From Streptomyces sp. 71268 (GTDB lineage Bacteria; Actinomycetota; Actinomycetes; Streptomycetales; Streptomycetaceae): DNA of 64,000 bases. The DNA lies in assembly GCF_029392895.1 (NCBI RefSeq), contig NZ_CP114200.1:5115001-5179000 (forward strand). The letters run 5' to 3'. The notes under the pieces were generated by a model. That model was given only the letters and a program-made list of their open reading frames with translations. It was not told the DNA's origin and ran no database searches. A program made the translations under genes and the position numbers. Positions 35,211 through 43,941 of the stretch are shown here, piece by piece (position 1 is the stretch's first letter; the number at the start of each line of letters is the position of its first letter).

Positions 35211-35233
35211 AATACGCATCTGCGATTCGTCTT
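35211..35233 (-). promoter_or_regulatory. NsrR operator upstream of nsrR
   Basis: A 23-bp 11-1-11 dyad, on the minus strand AAGACGAATCG, C, AGATGCGTATT; the half-sites agree at 8 of 11 positions. The left half is nearly identical to the hmpA site. It covers the -35 region of the nsrR promoter (TAGAAT is the -10). Confidence 0.78.
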
Positions 35234-35266
35234 TGGGGGTGCCCTTGGTCCCCGCGCCCGTTCGCT

Positions 35267-35328
35267 CAGCGGTCCAGCGGTCCAGCGGTCCAGCGGTCCT
35301 CCCGCCAGCGGTCCTCCCGCCAGCGGCC
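35267..35328. repeat. Octamer array CAGCGGTC with 15-mer extension
   Basis: Four exact CAGCGGTC units are followed by two units that carry an extra CTCCCGC. The mixed period suggests slippage after a short insertion. Confidence 0.9.
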
Positions 35329-35453
35329 CGACGGACGCCGCCCCTCCCCGCGAGGCCGTGACCGGCACCGTCTTCGCCACCCTCGCCCACCCCCGGCGTA
35401 CGCCGCACCCTCCCGCCAGCGGCCAGCAGCCAGCGGAAACCGCCCCCACCGGC

Positions 35454-35493
35454 GAGCGGGCCCGCCCCCGCGCCAGGGGAGGCGGGCCCGCTC
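35454..35493 (-). terminator. Terminator of the NlpC/P60 gene
   Basis: A perfect 13-bp outer stem (GAGCGGGCCCGCC and complement) continues with an inner CCCC/GGGG pairing around GCGCCA. It begins 24 bases after the stop codon. Confidence 0.85.
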
Positions 35494-35516
35494 CGTGGGG
35501 GCGGGGGCCCGGCGGG

Positions 35517-36755
35517 TCAGGCCGGCCGCACGTTCCCGTACAGCGGCATCGTGTAGATCGACTCGACCCGCACGTTGGCCCCGGGCCTCGGCGCGTGGAT
35601 CATCTTGCCCTCGCCGACGTAGAGGCCGACATGGCTGATGTCGTCGAAGAAGAAGACCAGGTCACCGGGGGCGAGGTCGGTGGTGGCTATGCGTTGGCCG
35701 ACCTTGACCTGGTCCCAGGTGGTGCGCGGCAGGGTCACCCCGGCGGCCTTCCACGCGCCCTGCGTCAGCCCGGAGCAGTCGTACGCGTTGGGGCCGGTCG
35801 CGCCCCACACGTACGGCTTGCCGAGCTGTGCCCGCGCGAAGTCGATGGCCTGTTGCGCCTTCGCCGTGTCGGCCGGGGAAGCGGGGTCGCTCGGGCCGAT
35901 GTCGCCCGAGCCGTCGCCGCGGCCCGCGGCCCCGCCCTGGCCGCTTCCGTCGCCGCTGTCGCCGCCCGTGTCGCCGGCGTTCTCGCGCTGCTCACGCTCC
36001 CGCTGTTCCCGCTCGCGCCGCTCCCGCTCCGCGCGCTCCTTCTCGGCCTGCTCGCGGGCCAACTCCTTGGCCTTGCGCTCGGCCTCGGCCTGCTTCCTGC
36101 GCTCCAGCTCCGCCAGCCTGGCCTTCTCCTCGGCGGTCAATCTGGACAGCAGCTTGCGGGCCTCGGCCAGCTTGGTCTGTACGGACTTCTTCTTGGCCCG
36201 CAGGTCGTCCTGGGCGGCGGTGAGGGAGGCCAGGCTCCGCGCCGCCTTGCCGCGCTGGGTGGCCGCCGTCGCCCGCCGGGCCTCGTAGTCCGCCAGTGCC
36301 CGCTGCTGCCGACTGGTCATCCGGGCCAGCAGGTGCGACTGGTCGAAGAGACGCTGGGAGTCGGCGGCCAGGAGCAGCGTCGCGGTCGAGTGGGCGCTGC
36401 CGGTGCGGTACTGGGCCGCCGCGAAGGTCCCCAGCTTGCGGCGCGCCTCGTTGACTCGCTCGGTGTGCTCGGCGACGTCCCCGAGCAGTTCGTCCACCCG
36501 GGCCTGCTGCGCGTCCGTGCGCTCCTTGGCCCCGTTGTACGCCTGGGTGGCGCTGCCGGCCTCGCGGTACAGCGCGTCGACCCGCTGCCGCACCTCCTCG
36601 ACCGAGGGGCGCGGCTCGCGCGGTACGGCGGTGGCCGACGGCGCGAGCTGGACGAGGAGGGCGAGGGAGGCGAGCGCGGCCGTGGTGAGGCCGGCGACGG
36701 TACGACGACCGGACGACACGTCCAGCCGGTACCGCGACCTGCGGTGTGACGCCAA
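35517..36755 (-). CDS. NlpC/P60 peptidoglycan hydrolase with coiled coil
   Basis: A 412-aa exported D-glutamyl-meso-diaminopimelate endopeptidase. The signal peptide covers residues 1-43; a long coiled coil (about 50-265, ending in a Glu/Arg run) follows, then a Gly/Asp/Ser linker and the NlpC/P60 domain with C327 (YDCSGL) and the His residues of ISHVGLY and MIHAPR. This is the RipA/CwlO-like layout of a cell-division or growth hydrolase. TTG 36755 is the best start (AAGGAG nine bases upstream, signal peptide next). A c-di-AMP riboswitch ends 24 bases before the start, so expression should fall when c-di-AMP rises. Confidence 0.9.
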   Translation of the reverse strand: MASHRRSRYRLDVSSGRRTVAGLTTAALASLALLVQLAPSATAVPREPRPSVEEVRQRVDALYREAGSATQAYNGAKERTDAQQARVDELLGDVAEHTERVNEARRKLGTFAAAQYRTGSAHSTATLLLAADSQRLFDQSHLLARMTSRQQRALADYEARRATAATQRGKAARSLASLTAAQDDLRAKKKSVQTKLAEARKLLSRLTAEEKARLAELERRKQAEAERKAKELAREQAEKERAERERREREQREREQRENAGDTGGDSGDGSGQGGAAGRGDGSGDIGPSDPASPADTAKAQQAIDFARAQLGKPYVWGATGPNAYDCSGLTQGAWKAAGVTLPRTTWDQVKVGQRIATTDLAPGDLVFFFDDISHVGLYVGEGKMIHAPRPGANVRVESIYTMPLYGNVRPA

Positions 36756-36778
36756 GGGAGGCGACTCCTTCCGTGGAC

Positions 36779-36990
36779 CGCCTACCGGGTTAGCTGTCGG
36801 GTTCGGGCGCTCCGCGCGGCTCGGGGACGGGCGTCACCGAGCGCACGGGGAGGGAAGGGAATGCCCTACGGTCCGCACATGGGGATGCGGTCCGATTCAC
36901 CCCGGTGGTACTTCCCCCCGCCTCCGGGAGACTCCCGTAAGGCGCGGGGAACGGTGGGTCCCCGGCTCCGGCCGCCTGACAGGGCCGGAC
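36779..36990 (-). ncRNA. c-di-AMP (ydaO-yuaA) riboswitch
   Basis: On the minus strand the leader of the NlpC/P60 gene contains the conserved landmarks of the class: GGTGAATCGGACC, a hairpin around CCGCATCCCC...GTGCGGACC, TAGGGCATTCCC and the 3' block CCCGACAGCTAACCCGGTAGGC. The 5' boundary is approximate. In Streptomyces this class controls cell-wall hydrolases and turns expression off when c-di-AMP binds. The 3' end stands 24 bases before the TTG start. Confidence 0.88.
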
Positions 36991-37132
36991 TCGGCGCGGG
37001 CCGCCCGTTGCCGACGCTTTCGCCGACGGGGGTACGGGCCGCCATGACCAGGCACCGTAGCCAACGGCCCGGGTGGCTGGGAAGGCTGGTGTTCGACATG
37101 TCGGGAAGGGGTCGGGGGAAGGGCGGTGCGGG

Positions 37133-37155
37133 TTGTCAGTGGTGCCGCCTAGACT
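37133..37155 (+). promoter_or_regulatory. RecA-NDp-type (PafBC) promoter of pcrA
   Basis: TTGTCAGTG, eight bases, TAGACT, then nine bases to the ATG. This is the LexA-independent DNA-damage promoter pattern of actinobacteria. The transcript would be nearly leaderless. Confidence 0.8.
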
Positions 37156-37164
37156 CGGTTCGCG

Positions 37165-40029
37165 ATGAGCAGCCTCTTTGACGACGACTTCCTGGCGGAT
37201 CTTGCCCGGTCGGGCGGCGAGCCCCCGCCCGAGGAGCAGGAGATCCCCGAGGACGCCCCGGGTGACCCGACGGTGCCCGCGGGCCAGGCCCCGGAGCAGG
37301 TTCCGCACGACCTGTTCGAGGGCTGGGACCTCGCCCCGAGCGCGGGGCCGGGGCCGGCCGCCGGCTTCGGCGAGCGCGCCGGCCGCGCGGGGTCCGACGC
37401 GTACGGCGAGGAGCCGGAGCCGTACGGCGAGCGCGAGGCGTACTACCGCAACGGCGCGCCGCGCCCGGCCGTGGACCCGGCCGCGCTGCTTGAGGGGATG
37501 AACGAGCAGCAGCGGGCCGCCGTCGTGCACGCCGGATCGCCGCTGCTCATCGTCGCCGGCGCCGGCTCGGGCAAGACCCGGGTGCTCACCCACCGCATCG
37601 CGCATCTGCTGGGCGCCCGCCGCGCGCACCCTGGCGAGATCCTGGCGATCACGTTCACGAACAAGGCCGCGGGCGAGATGAAGGAGCGCGTCACGGACCT
37701 CGTGGGCCAGCGCGCGAACGCCATGTGGGTGTCGACGTTCCACAGCGCCTGCGTGCGCATCCTGCGCCGCGAGTCCAAGAAGCTCGGCTTCACGTCCTCG
37801 TTCTCGATCTACGACGCGGCCGACTCCAAGCGGCTGATGGCCCTGGTCTGCCGCGACCTGGACCTGGACCCGAAGCGGTTCCCGCCCAAGTCCTTCAGCG
37901 CCAAGATCTCCAACCTCAAGAACGAGCTCATCGACGAGGAGACCTACGCGGCGCAGGTGGGCGGCGACGGCGCGGGTTCCGGTGGCGGCTTCGAGAAGAC
38001 GCTGGCCGAGGCGTACACGATGTACCAGGCCAGGCTGCGCGAGGCCAACGCCCTCGACTTTGACGACATCATCATGACCACGGTGCACCTGCTCCAGGCG
38101 TTCCCGGACGTCTCGGAGCACTACCGCCGCCGGTTCCGGCACGTGCTGGTGGACGAGTACCAGGACACCAACCACGCGCAGTACACGCTGGTGCGCGAGC
38201 TGGTCGGGCCGGCCGAGTCCGCGGCCGAACTGTGCGTGGTGGGCGACGCTGACCAGTCGATCTACGCGTTCCGTGGCGCGACCATCCGCAACATCCTCCA
38301 GTTCGAGGAGGACTACCCGAACGCGACGACGATCCTGCTGGAGCAGAACTACCGTTCCACGCAGACCATCCTCAGCGCGGCCAACGCCGTCATCGAGCGC
38401 AACGAGAACCGCCGCCCGAAGAACCTGTGGACGGACGCCGGCGCCGGCGCCACCATCACCGGGTACGTGGCCGACACCGAGCACGACGAGGCGCAGTTCG
38501 TCGCGGACGAGATCGACCGGCTCACCGACGCGGGCGACGCCCGCGCCGGCGACGTGGCCGTCTTCTACCGGACCAACGCGCAGTCCCGCGTCTTCGAAGA
38601 GGTCTTCATCCGCGTCGGCCTGCCGTACAAGGTCGTCGGCGGCGTCCGCTTCTACGAGCGCAAGGAGGTCCGCGACATACTCGCGTACCTGCGCGTGCTC
38701 GCGAACCCCGAGGACACGGTGCCGCTGCGGCGCATCCTCAACGTCCCCAAGCGCGGCATCGGCGAGCGCGCCGAGGCGATGATCGACGCGCTCGCCCAGC
38801 GCGAGCGCATCTCCTTCGCCCAGGCGCTGCGCCGGGTCGACGAGGCGTACGGCATGGCCGCGCGCTCCGTCAACGCGGTCAAGCGCTTCAACGTGCTCCT
38901 TGAGGATCTGCGCACCATCGTGGAGTCCGGCGTCGGACCGGCCACGGTGCTTGAGGCGGTCCTCGAGCGCACGGGCTACCTCGCCGAACTCCAGGCCTCC
39001 ACCGACCCGCAGGACGAGACCCGGGTGGAGAACCTCCAGGAACTCGCGGCGGTGGCGCTGGAGTTCGAGCAGGAGCGCGGCGTGACATCGGGCGAGCCGG
39101 TGGACGCCGAGGCGCGGCCGGCCGCGGACGCCGGCGACACCGGCGCGGGCGAGACCGCGGCGACCGTGGCCGCGGTCGAGGAGGCGGCGGCCGCCGCGGT
39201 GGCCCAGGGCGTGGTGGCCCAGGGCGCCGAGGCCGGGGCGGGCGCGAACGCGGGGGCCGGTGGCGGACCGGCCGAGCAGGACGCCGTGGCGGCGCCGGGC
39301 GCGACGCAGCCCGCTGTCGCGGGGCCCGAGGACGTGGCGGCCGCCGGTGCCGGGGCCACGACCGGCACGCTGGCCGACTTCCTGGAGAAGGTGGCACTGG
39401 TCGCCGACTCCGACCAGATCCCCGACGAGGACGCGGAGGGCACCGGCGTGATCACGCTGATGACCCTGCACACCGCGAAGGGCCTGGAGTTCCCGGTGGT
39501 CTTCCTGACCGGCCTGGAGGACGGGGTCTTCCCGCACATGCGGGCGCTCGGCCAGGTCAAGGAGTTGGAGGAGGAGCGCCGCCTGGCGTACGTGGGCATC
39601 ACGCGCGCCCGCGAGCGGCTCTACCTCACCCGCTCCACCATGCGCAGCGCCTGGGGCCAACCCGCGTACAACCCGCCGTCCCGGTTCCTCGACGAGATCC
39701 CCGACCAGTACCTGACCTGGAAGCGCACGGGCCCGGCGACGCCGTCCGCCTCGATGAGCCAGGTGGCCTCCTCGCTCTCCTCGTCGCTGTCCGCGTCGTC
39801 ACGCTCGGGCGGCGGCCGGGGCACCAGCAACGCCTTCGCCACCCGCCGGGTCAAGGACCGACCGGTGGTCTCGCTGGCCGTGGGCGACCGGGTCACGCAC
39901 GACTCGTTCGGCCTGGGCACGGTCGTGGGGGTCAAGGGCAGCGGCGACGCGGCCGAGGCCACGATCGACTTCGGCGAGGAGAAGCCCAAGCGGCTGCTGC
40001 TGCGGTACGCGCCGGTGGAGAAGCTGTAG
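37165..40029 (+). CDS. pcrA: ATP-dependent DNA helicase PcrA/UvrD
   Basis: A 954-aa superfamily 1A helicase, 3'-5', acting in nucleotide excision repair and replication restart. Motif I AGAGSGKTR (K137), motif II VDEYQDTN (D330-E331), motif III GDADQSIYAFRGA and motif VI VGITRARERL are all present, and the C-terminal Tudor-like RNA polymerase-binding end (VGDRVTHDSFGLGTVVGV) is intact. About 110 acidic N-terminal residues precede the core. Residues 645-735 are an unusual Ala/Gly-rich insert (AAAAAVAQGVVAQGAEAG). The ATG is nine bases after a RecA-NDp-type -10. It is a single gene, back to back with the riboswitch leader. Confidence 0.96.
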   Translation: MSSLFDDDFLADLARSGGEPPPEEQEIPEDAPGDPTVPAGQAPEQVPHDLFEGWDLAPSAGPGPAAGFGERAGRAGSDAYGEEPEPYGEREAYYRNGAPRPAVDPAALLEGMNEQQRAAVVHAGSPLLIVAGAGSGKTRVLTHRIAHLLGARRAHPGEILAITFTNKAAGEMKERVTDLVGQRANAMWVSTFHSACVRILRRESKKLGFTSSFSIYDAADSKRLMALVCRDLDLDPKRFPPKSFSAKISNLKNELIDEETYAAQVGGDGAGSGGGFEKTLAEAYTMYQARLREANALDFDDIIMTTVHLLQAFPDVSEHYRRRFRHVLVDEYQDTNHAQYTLVRELVGPAESAAELCVVGDADQSIYAFRGATIRNILQFEEDYPNATTILLEQNYRSTQTILSAANAVIERNENRRPKNLWTDAGAGATITGYVADTEHDEAQFVADEIDRLTDAGDARAGDVAVFYRTNAQSRVFEEVFIRVGLPYKVVGGVRFYERKEVRDILAYLRVLANPEDTVPLRRILNVPKRGIGERAEAMIDALAQRERISFAQALRRVDEAYGMAARSVNAVKRFNVLLEDLRTIVESGVGPATVLEAVLERTGYLAELQASTDPQDETRVENLQELAAVALEFEQERGVTSGEPVDAEARPAADAGDTGAGETAATVAAVEEAAAAAVAQGVVAQGAEAGAGANAGAGGGPAEQDAVAAPGATQPAVAGPEDVAAAGAGATTGTLADFLEKVALVADSDQIPDEDAEGTGVITLMTLHTAKGLEFPVVFLTGLEDGVFPHMRALGQVKELEEERRLAYVGITRARERLYLTRSTMRSAWGQPAYNPPSRFLDEIPDQYLTWKRTGPATPSASMSQVASSLSSSLSASSRSGGGRGTSNAFATRRVKDRPVVSLAVGDRVTHDSFGLGTVVGVKGSGDAAEATIDFGEEKPKRLLLRYAPVEKL

Positions 40030-40263
40030 TCGTACGCCCCGGCGCGCGGGCCCACCGCGCGTCGGGGCCGACGCTCTGACGGCTCGGTGTGCGCGCTCGG
40101 GTGGCCCGGTATGCGAGCGGATGTGGAGCGCTCGCGCGGTTGTGGGGTGTTCGCGGCGGGGGGCGAGCGCCCGGCGCGGCGGGCTTGAGGGGCGTGCGCC
40201 CAGCCCGGCCGCGCGGGGCATGCCGTGGGTCGCGCTGTCACCGCCGGCCGGCGCGCGAGCGAG

Positions 40264-40279
40264 GCGCCGCCGGCGGCGC
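40264..40279. terminator. Palindrome at the end of the M23 gene
   Basis: GCGCCGCC followed directly by its complement lies four bases beyond the M23 stop, between two convergent genes. It could fold as a short hairpin; flanking CGCGCG repeats may extend it. Confidence 0.4.
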
Positions 40280-40283
40280 GCTG

Positions 40284-42347
40284 TCAGGTGGGGTCGAGTC
40301 CGTGCCCGCGCAGCCAGGGCAGCGGGTCGATGGCCGAACCGCCGCCGGGGCGCACCTCGAAGTGCAGGTGCGGGCCGGTGGAGTTGCCGGAGTCGCCCGA
40401 GTAACCAATGGTGTCGCCTGCCTGCACCGATCCGGTACGCACCTTCGTGCTGCCCAGGTGGCAGTACCAGGTCTCGGTGCCATCGGGCGACGTCACTATC
40501 GCCATGTTCCCGTAGGCGGTGTTGAACTGCGTCCGCACCGTGCCGTCGGTGGCGGCCATGACGGGCGTGCCGTAGTCGACGGGGAAGTCGATGCCGGTGT
40601 GCACCGACATCCAGTTGATGCCCGCCTGCCCGTACTGCGCGCTGAGTCCGTGCTGCTGCACCGGGAGCGCGTACTTGGGACGCATGGCCTCCTTGCGCGC
40701 GGCCTCCTCCGCCTTGCGCCTCTTCTCCGCGGCCTGCCGCGCCTTGAGATCGATGCGCTCCTGGGTGCGGCTGGCGCGGTTGGCGAAGTTGTCGGCCTTC
40801 TCGGTGAGCCCGGCGAGCTGGGTGTCCAGCTTGCTGTTGGCGGCGGTGGGCTGCACCATCGGGCGGTCGGGAGCGGCCTGCGTGGTCGACTCGTCCTTCT
40901 TGTCGCCGTCGCTGCCCACACCGCTGACGGACGCGGCGGCCACCGCCGCGACGCCCATGACGGCGACGGACGGTACGGCGACGGTCAGCAGCGCGGAACG
41001 TCGCGAGCGCGTGGCCGGCCGGCGCCGGCCACGGCCGCCGTCCCGGCGCGCGGGCGGGGCGGTGGCGACCGCGGCCTCGGGCTGCTGCCGACGTCGGGCT
41101 GCGCGGGTGCCGGGTTCCGCGAGGGAGGGGGCCGAGGGGCCGGAGGGGTGGGGGGAGGACGCGTCGCCGGGGGCGGCGTCGAGGTCGTACGGGGCGTCGA
41201 GATCGGCCTCGGACAAGGCCGGGAAGGCGGCCGTACGTTCAGGTTCCGCCTCGGGCGCCGGGTCGTGCGCCCGCTCGTGGGCCCTGGTGTGTTCCTCGTC
41301 GACCGACTCCGCCCCGGGGTACGGCTGCTCGTAGTCGGGAACACCGGCGAGGGTCGTCGCGAAGGAGCCGGTGTTCCAGGCGCCGTTCTCGTCGTACTGC
41401 CCTGGCGCGCCGGCGTGCGCCTCGCCCGGCAGGTCCAGCGCCGCGCCACGGGCCACGTCGCCGGCGGCGTCCGAAACCTGGAAGGAGCCGGTATCCCACT
41501 GGATGCTGCCGTACGGACCGGACCCGTGCCCTTCGGTCTCCCACTGGCCGGTGTCGTGCTGCCCGGTCTCGTGATGCCCGGCCTCGCGCGGGGCGCCGTC
41601 GAAGGCGCCGGTGTTCCACTGCGCGGCGTCGAACTGCCCGGAGTCGAACTGCCCGGTGCCGTACGCCTGGTCCGTCGCCTGGCCCGCCGCCTGGTCGGCG
41701 AAGGGGCCGACGTCGAAGGTGCCGGTGGCGAAGGTGTCGGCGGCGAAGGGCCCGCCGTCCAACTGGCCGGTATCCGCGGGCCCGGCGACGAACGGCCCGG
41801 TCGCGAACTGCCCGGTGTCGTACGGGCCGACCTCGAACTGACCGGTGTCCAACCGCGCCGCGTCAGGCTGCCCCGCGCCCCCCCAGGCGCTGGCGTCCCA
41901 CTGACCGGAGGAGTCGGCGTCCGCGCCGGTGAACGGCCCATCGGCGGGCTGCGGATAACCGGTTGCGGCCGCCCAGTTGGCCGTGGTCTCGTAGCTGCCG
42001 GTGCCATAGCCGTTCGACTGATCGTCGTACGCGGCGTTCCACTGCCCGGCGTCGTAGGAGCCGGACGACTGCCCGTCGTAGCCGGCGTCATAGGCGTCGT
42101 GCGCGGCGTGCTGCTGCCGTCCACCGTCCGAGCCGTCGGGGAGCGCGCCGTACGAGGGGTCGCTGGCTCCGTCGGCTTCGCCGTAACCGGTGGCGAACTG
42201 GTCGAAGGTACCGGTGGCGTAACCGTCGTACCCGGAATAGCCGTGCTGTGCGCTCTGCTGGTCATACGACCCGTAATGCGCTGATGAGGCATCGGGAATA
42301 TGGGCCGCCGGGTCTGGGTTCCCCGACGGGTGACGGTTGTTCACCAC
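40284..42347 (-). CDS. M23 peptidase with long disordered N-terminal region
   Basis: A 687-aa membrane-anchored zinc endopeptidase. Residues 1-470 are a disordered, probably cytosolic stretch with aromatic-spaced repeats (DTGQFEVGPYDTGQFATGPF and similar), Gln/Gly/Asp-rich. A positive cluster (RRDGGRGRRRP) and one membrane helix (LLTVAVPSVAVMGVAAVAAASV) follow, then a short coiled coil and the M23 domain with HTGIDFPVDYG (zinc ligands H and D) and HLHFEV. GTG 42347 or 42344 is preferred because AAAGAGAAG lies just upstream; the in-frame ATG at 42425 lies upstream of the predicted transcription start. It has its own promoter at 42388-42417. It cuts stem peptides outside the membrane. Confidence 0.85.
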   Translation of the reverse strand: MVNNRHPSGNPDPAAHIPDASSAHYGSYDQQSAQHGYSGYDGYATGTFDQFATGYGEADGASDPSYGALPDGSDGGRQQHAAHDAYDAGYDGQSSGSYDAGQWNAAYDDQSNGYGTGSYETTANWAAATGYPQPADGPFTGADADSSGQWDASAWGGAGQPDAARLDTGQFEVGPYDTGQFATGPFVAGPADTGQLDGGPFAADTFATGTFDVGPFADQAAGQATDQAYGTGQFDSGQFDAAQWNTGAFDGAPREAGHHETGQHDTGQWETEGHGSGPYGSIQWDTGSFQVSDAAGDVARGAALDLPGEAHAGAPGQYDENGAWNTGSFATTLAGVPDYEQPYPGAESVDEEHTRAHERAHDPAPEAEPERTAAFPALSEADLDAPYDLDAAPGDASSPHPSGPSAPSLAEPGTRAARRRQQPEAAVATAPPARRDGGRGRRRPATRSRRSALLTVAVPSVAVMGVAAVAAASVSGVGSDGDKKDESTTQAAPDRPMVQPTAANSKLDTQLAGLTEKADNFANRASRTQERIDLKARQAAEKRRKAEEAARKEAMRPKYALPVQQHGLSAQYGQAGINWMSVHTGIDFPVDYGTPVMAATDGTVRTQFNTAYGNMAIVTSPDGTETWYCHLGSTKVRTGSVQAGDTIGYSGDSGNSTGPHLHFEVRPGGGSAIDPLPWLRGHGLDPT

Positions 42348-42387
42348 CAACTTCTCTTTCGCCTCGACAGCAGGAGAATTAGCGGCG

Positions 42388-42417
42388 ACTGTACCCGGCG
42401 GTATGCGACGCCGACAA
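42388..42417 (-). promoter_or_regulatory. Promoter of the M23 peptidase gene
   Basis: On the minus strand TTGTCG (42412-42417) and TACAGT (42388-42393) are 18 bases apart. The transcript would start near 42380 and have a leader of about 35 bases. Confidence 0.45.
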
Positions 42418-42841
42418 TCTTCCACAGGTTTCTGGCTCGACGAGAACGGGCATTTGGTCGCCTTTCGGCGCGTCGATCGGCATTACTTGGCCGTGTGTTC
42501 GATATCTGTTCGATAAATTTCGCCATGATCGCGCAACCGAATCCACATCCCGAGCGTCTACGGGCCCTCTGAGAGGGGGCTCTGGGGAGCGCTGCGTGTG
42601 CCGACTCTGAGGGGTGGCGCCCGTCGGGCCGTCGTGGTGATGGCGGCGGCGCTGGCGTCGGCGTCGGGCCGCGAGATGGCGTGGTCCGTCGCGTTGTCGC
42701 CTCTGGTGTCGCTCCGGGGCGCGCCGGTTGTGCTGGGTTGCCGGGTGCCGCTCGCCGTGCGGCCCAGGTGGGGGCGAGGCGGGGCGGGCAGGTGAGGATG
42801 GCGTCGCGTAAGCCGCAATTGCCGCGCGGGTGGCCAAACTT

Positions 42842-42869
42842 GTGCCGGGTGCCGGGTGCCGGGTGCCGG
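42842..42869. repeat. Four tandem copies of GTGCCGG
   Basis: Twenty-eight bases of an exact 7-base unit in the intergenic region before the mutase subunit gene. Confidence 0.9.
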
Positions 42870-42992
42870 GTGCGCGGCTCGCGGTGTGCTGGGCGGTGGC
42901 CGTGGCGGGTGAGCCGCGCGGTGGCGTGTGGGGCGCGCGGTGAGGCGGGGGGCGGTGGCGAGCGGGGTCGGGGGAGCCGGCCGGTGTGGGCA

Positions 42993-43027
42993 GTACCCTG
43001 CGCCGGGCGGCTGACGGCGCAGGGTAC
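42993..43027. terminator. Isolated hairpin, 12-bp stem
   Basis: GTACCCTGCGCC and its perfect complement surround an 11-base loop. No gene clearly ends here, so it may end a small RNA, be part of a leader, or protect a 5' end. Confidence 0.5.
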
Positions 43028-43264
43028 GGCGACTTCACGATGGCTTACCCGGTCGTCCCGCGAGCTCGCCGCGGAGGCGGCGCGTAGCGTACGTGGTGTC
43101 CACGTGTGATTTCCCCCTCCCTCTTCACCGGGAAACGGCCGGGTGCGGGATGCTGGCGATAACGTTCGTTCACACCTATGGCCAGTGACGGCAGTCGTGC
43201 GTGGCACGTGCTGGCCGCCTGCGGGAGCAGACGGCCAGGAATCCATAAAGGCATGGAGGCAGTG

Positions 43265-43678
43265 ATGGGAGTGACCGGTCCGATCCGCGTGGTGGTGGCC
43301 AAGCCGGGGCTCGACGGCCATGATCGCGGGGCGAAGGTCATCGCGCGTGCGCTGCGGGACGCCGGTATGGAGGTCATCTACACCGGGCTGCACCAGACTC
43401 CGGAGCAGGTCGTGGACACCGCGATCCAGGAGGACGCCGACGCCATCGGCCTGTCCATCCTCTCCGGCGCGCACATGACGCTCTTCGCCAAGGTTCTTGA
43501 ACTGCTGCGCGAGCGCGAGGCCGAGGACATCAAGGTGTTCGGCGGCGGCATCATCCCCGAGGCGGACATCGCCCCGCTGAAGGAACAGGGCGTGGCCGCG
43601 ATCTTCACCCCCGGCGCCCCGACCACGGACGTCGTGGCATGGGTGCGCGCCAACGTGCGGCACCCCGCGGAGGCGTAA
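43265..43678 (+). CDS. icmB: Cobalamin-binding small subunit of isobutyryl-CoA-type mutase
   Basis: A 137-aa Rossmann-like B12-binding protein. The base-off motif DxHxxG is D17-G-H19-D-R-G22, followed by the SxL loop (GLSILSGAH) and the GG motif (VFGGGIIP). It forms the B12 half of isobutyryl-CoA mutase (isobutyryl-CoA to n-butyryl-CoA) or a related acyl-CoA mutase. ATG 43265 has GGAGG five bases upstream. The large catalytic subunit is not in the window, which is normal since Streptomyces encodes the two far apart. Assignment to IcmB rather than another stand-alone B12 subunit rests on size and resemblance. Confidence 0.85.
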   Translation: MGVTGPIRVVVAKPGLDGHDRGAKVIARALRDAGMEVIYTGLHQTPEQVVDTAIQEDADAIGLSILSGAHMTLFAKVLELLREREAEDIKVFGGGIIPEADIAPLKEQGVAAIFTPGAPTTDVVAWVRANVRHPAEA

Positions 43679-43784
43679 CCCCCCCGCCCACCGGCCCCCG
43701 CGTCCATCGGCCCCGCCCCCGGCGGCGGCCGGTGGCCGGCAGCCGCTCGTCCGTCGCGTGCGGCATGGAGATGGAGTGGGGGCG

Positions 43785-43803
43785 TACGGGGGCAACCCCC
43801 GTA
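43785..43803. terminator. Hairpin between icmB and the DUF5691 gene
   Basis: A perfect 8-bp stem (TACGGGGG and complement) with a CAA loop between two convergent genes; either could use it. Confidence 0.55.
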
Positions 43804-43941
43804 GGTGACGGCAGGGGCAGGGGCCCCGGCGTGCGCACGTACGCGGCCGTGAGGCTGACCGGCCGGCGCCGGGCGCGACCGCCCGCAGGGCGTTCGGTGC
43901 GGTCCGGCGCCGTGGACCAGCCTCCGGTCCCCCGTCACTGC

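Larger units (their letters stand above)
35234..35516. other. Region between nsrR and the NlpC/P60 gene
   Basis: No gene seen. It contains a short tandem array (35267-35328), a second copy-like CCAGCGG cluster near 35415-35435, and the NlpC/P60 terminator at 35454-35493. Confidence 0.5.
42418..43264. other. Intergenic region before the mutase subunit gene
   Basis: About 850 bases with no supported gene. Around 42500-42535 it is AT-rich with TTCGATA direct repeats (TTCGATATCTGTTCGATAAA). It also contains the heptamer array at 42842 and a strong hairpin at 42993. A 34-codon frame at 42379-42483 on the minus strand ends just before the M23 gene but has no ribosome site. No cobalamin riboswitch features are seen before the mutase subunit gene. 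Confidence 0.45.

Noticed and set aside
42379..42483. 34-codon frame just before the M23 gene
   Set aside because: No ribosome site, and the predicted M23 promoter lies inside it, so it is unlikely to be translated.
42900..43264. Cobalamin riboswitch before the B12-binding subunit
   Set aside because: No B12-box-like conserved block is visible; the hairpin at 42993 alone is not enough.
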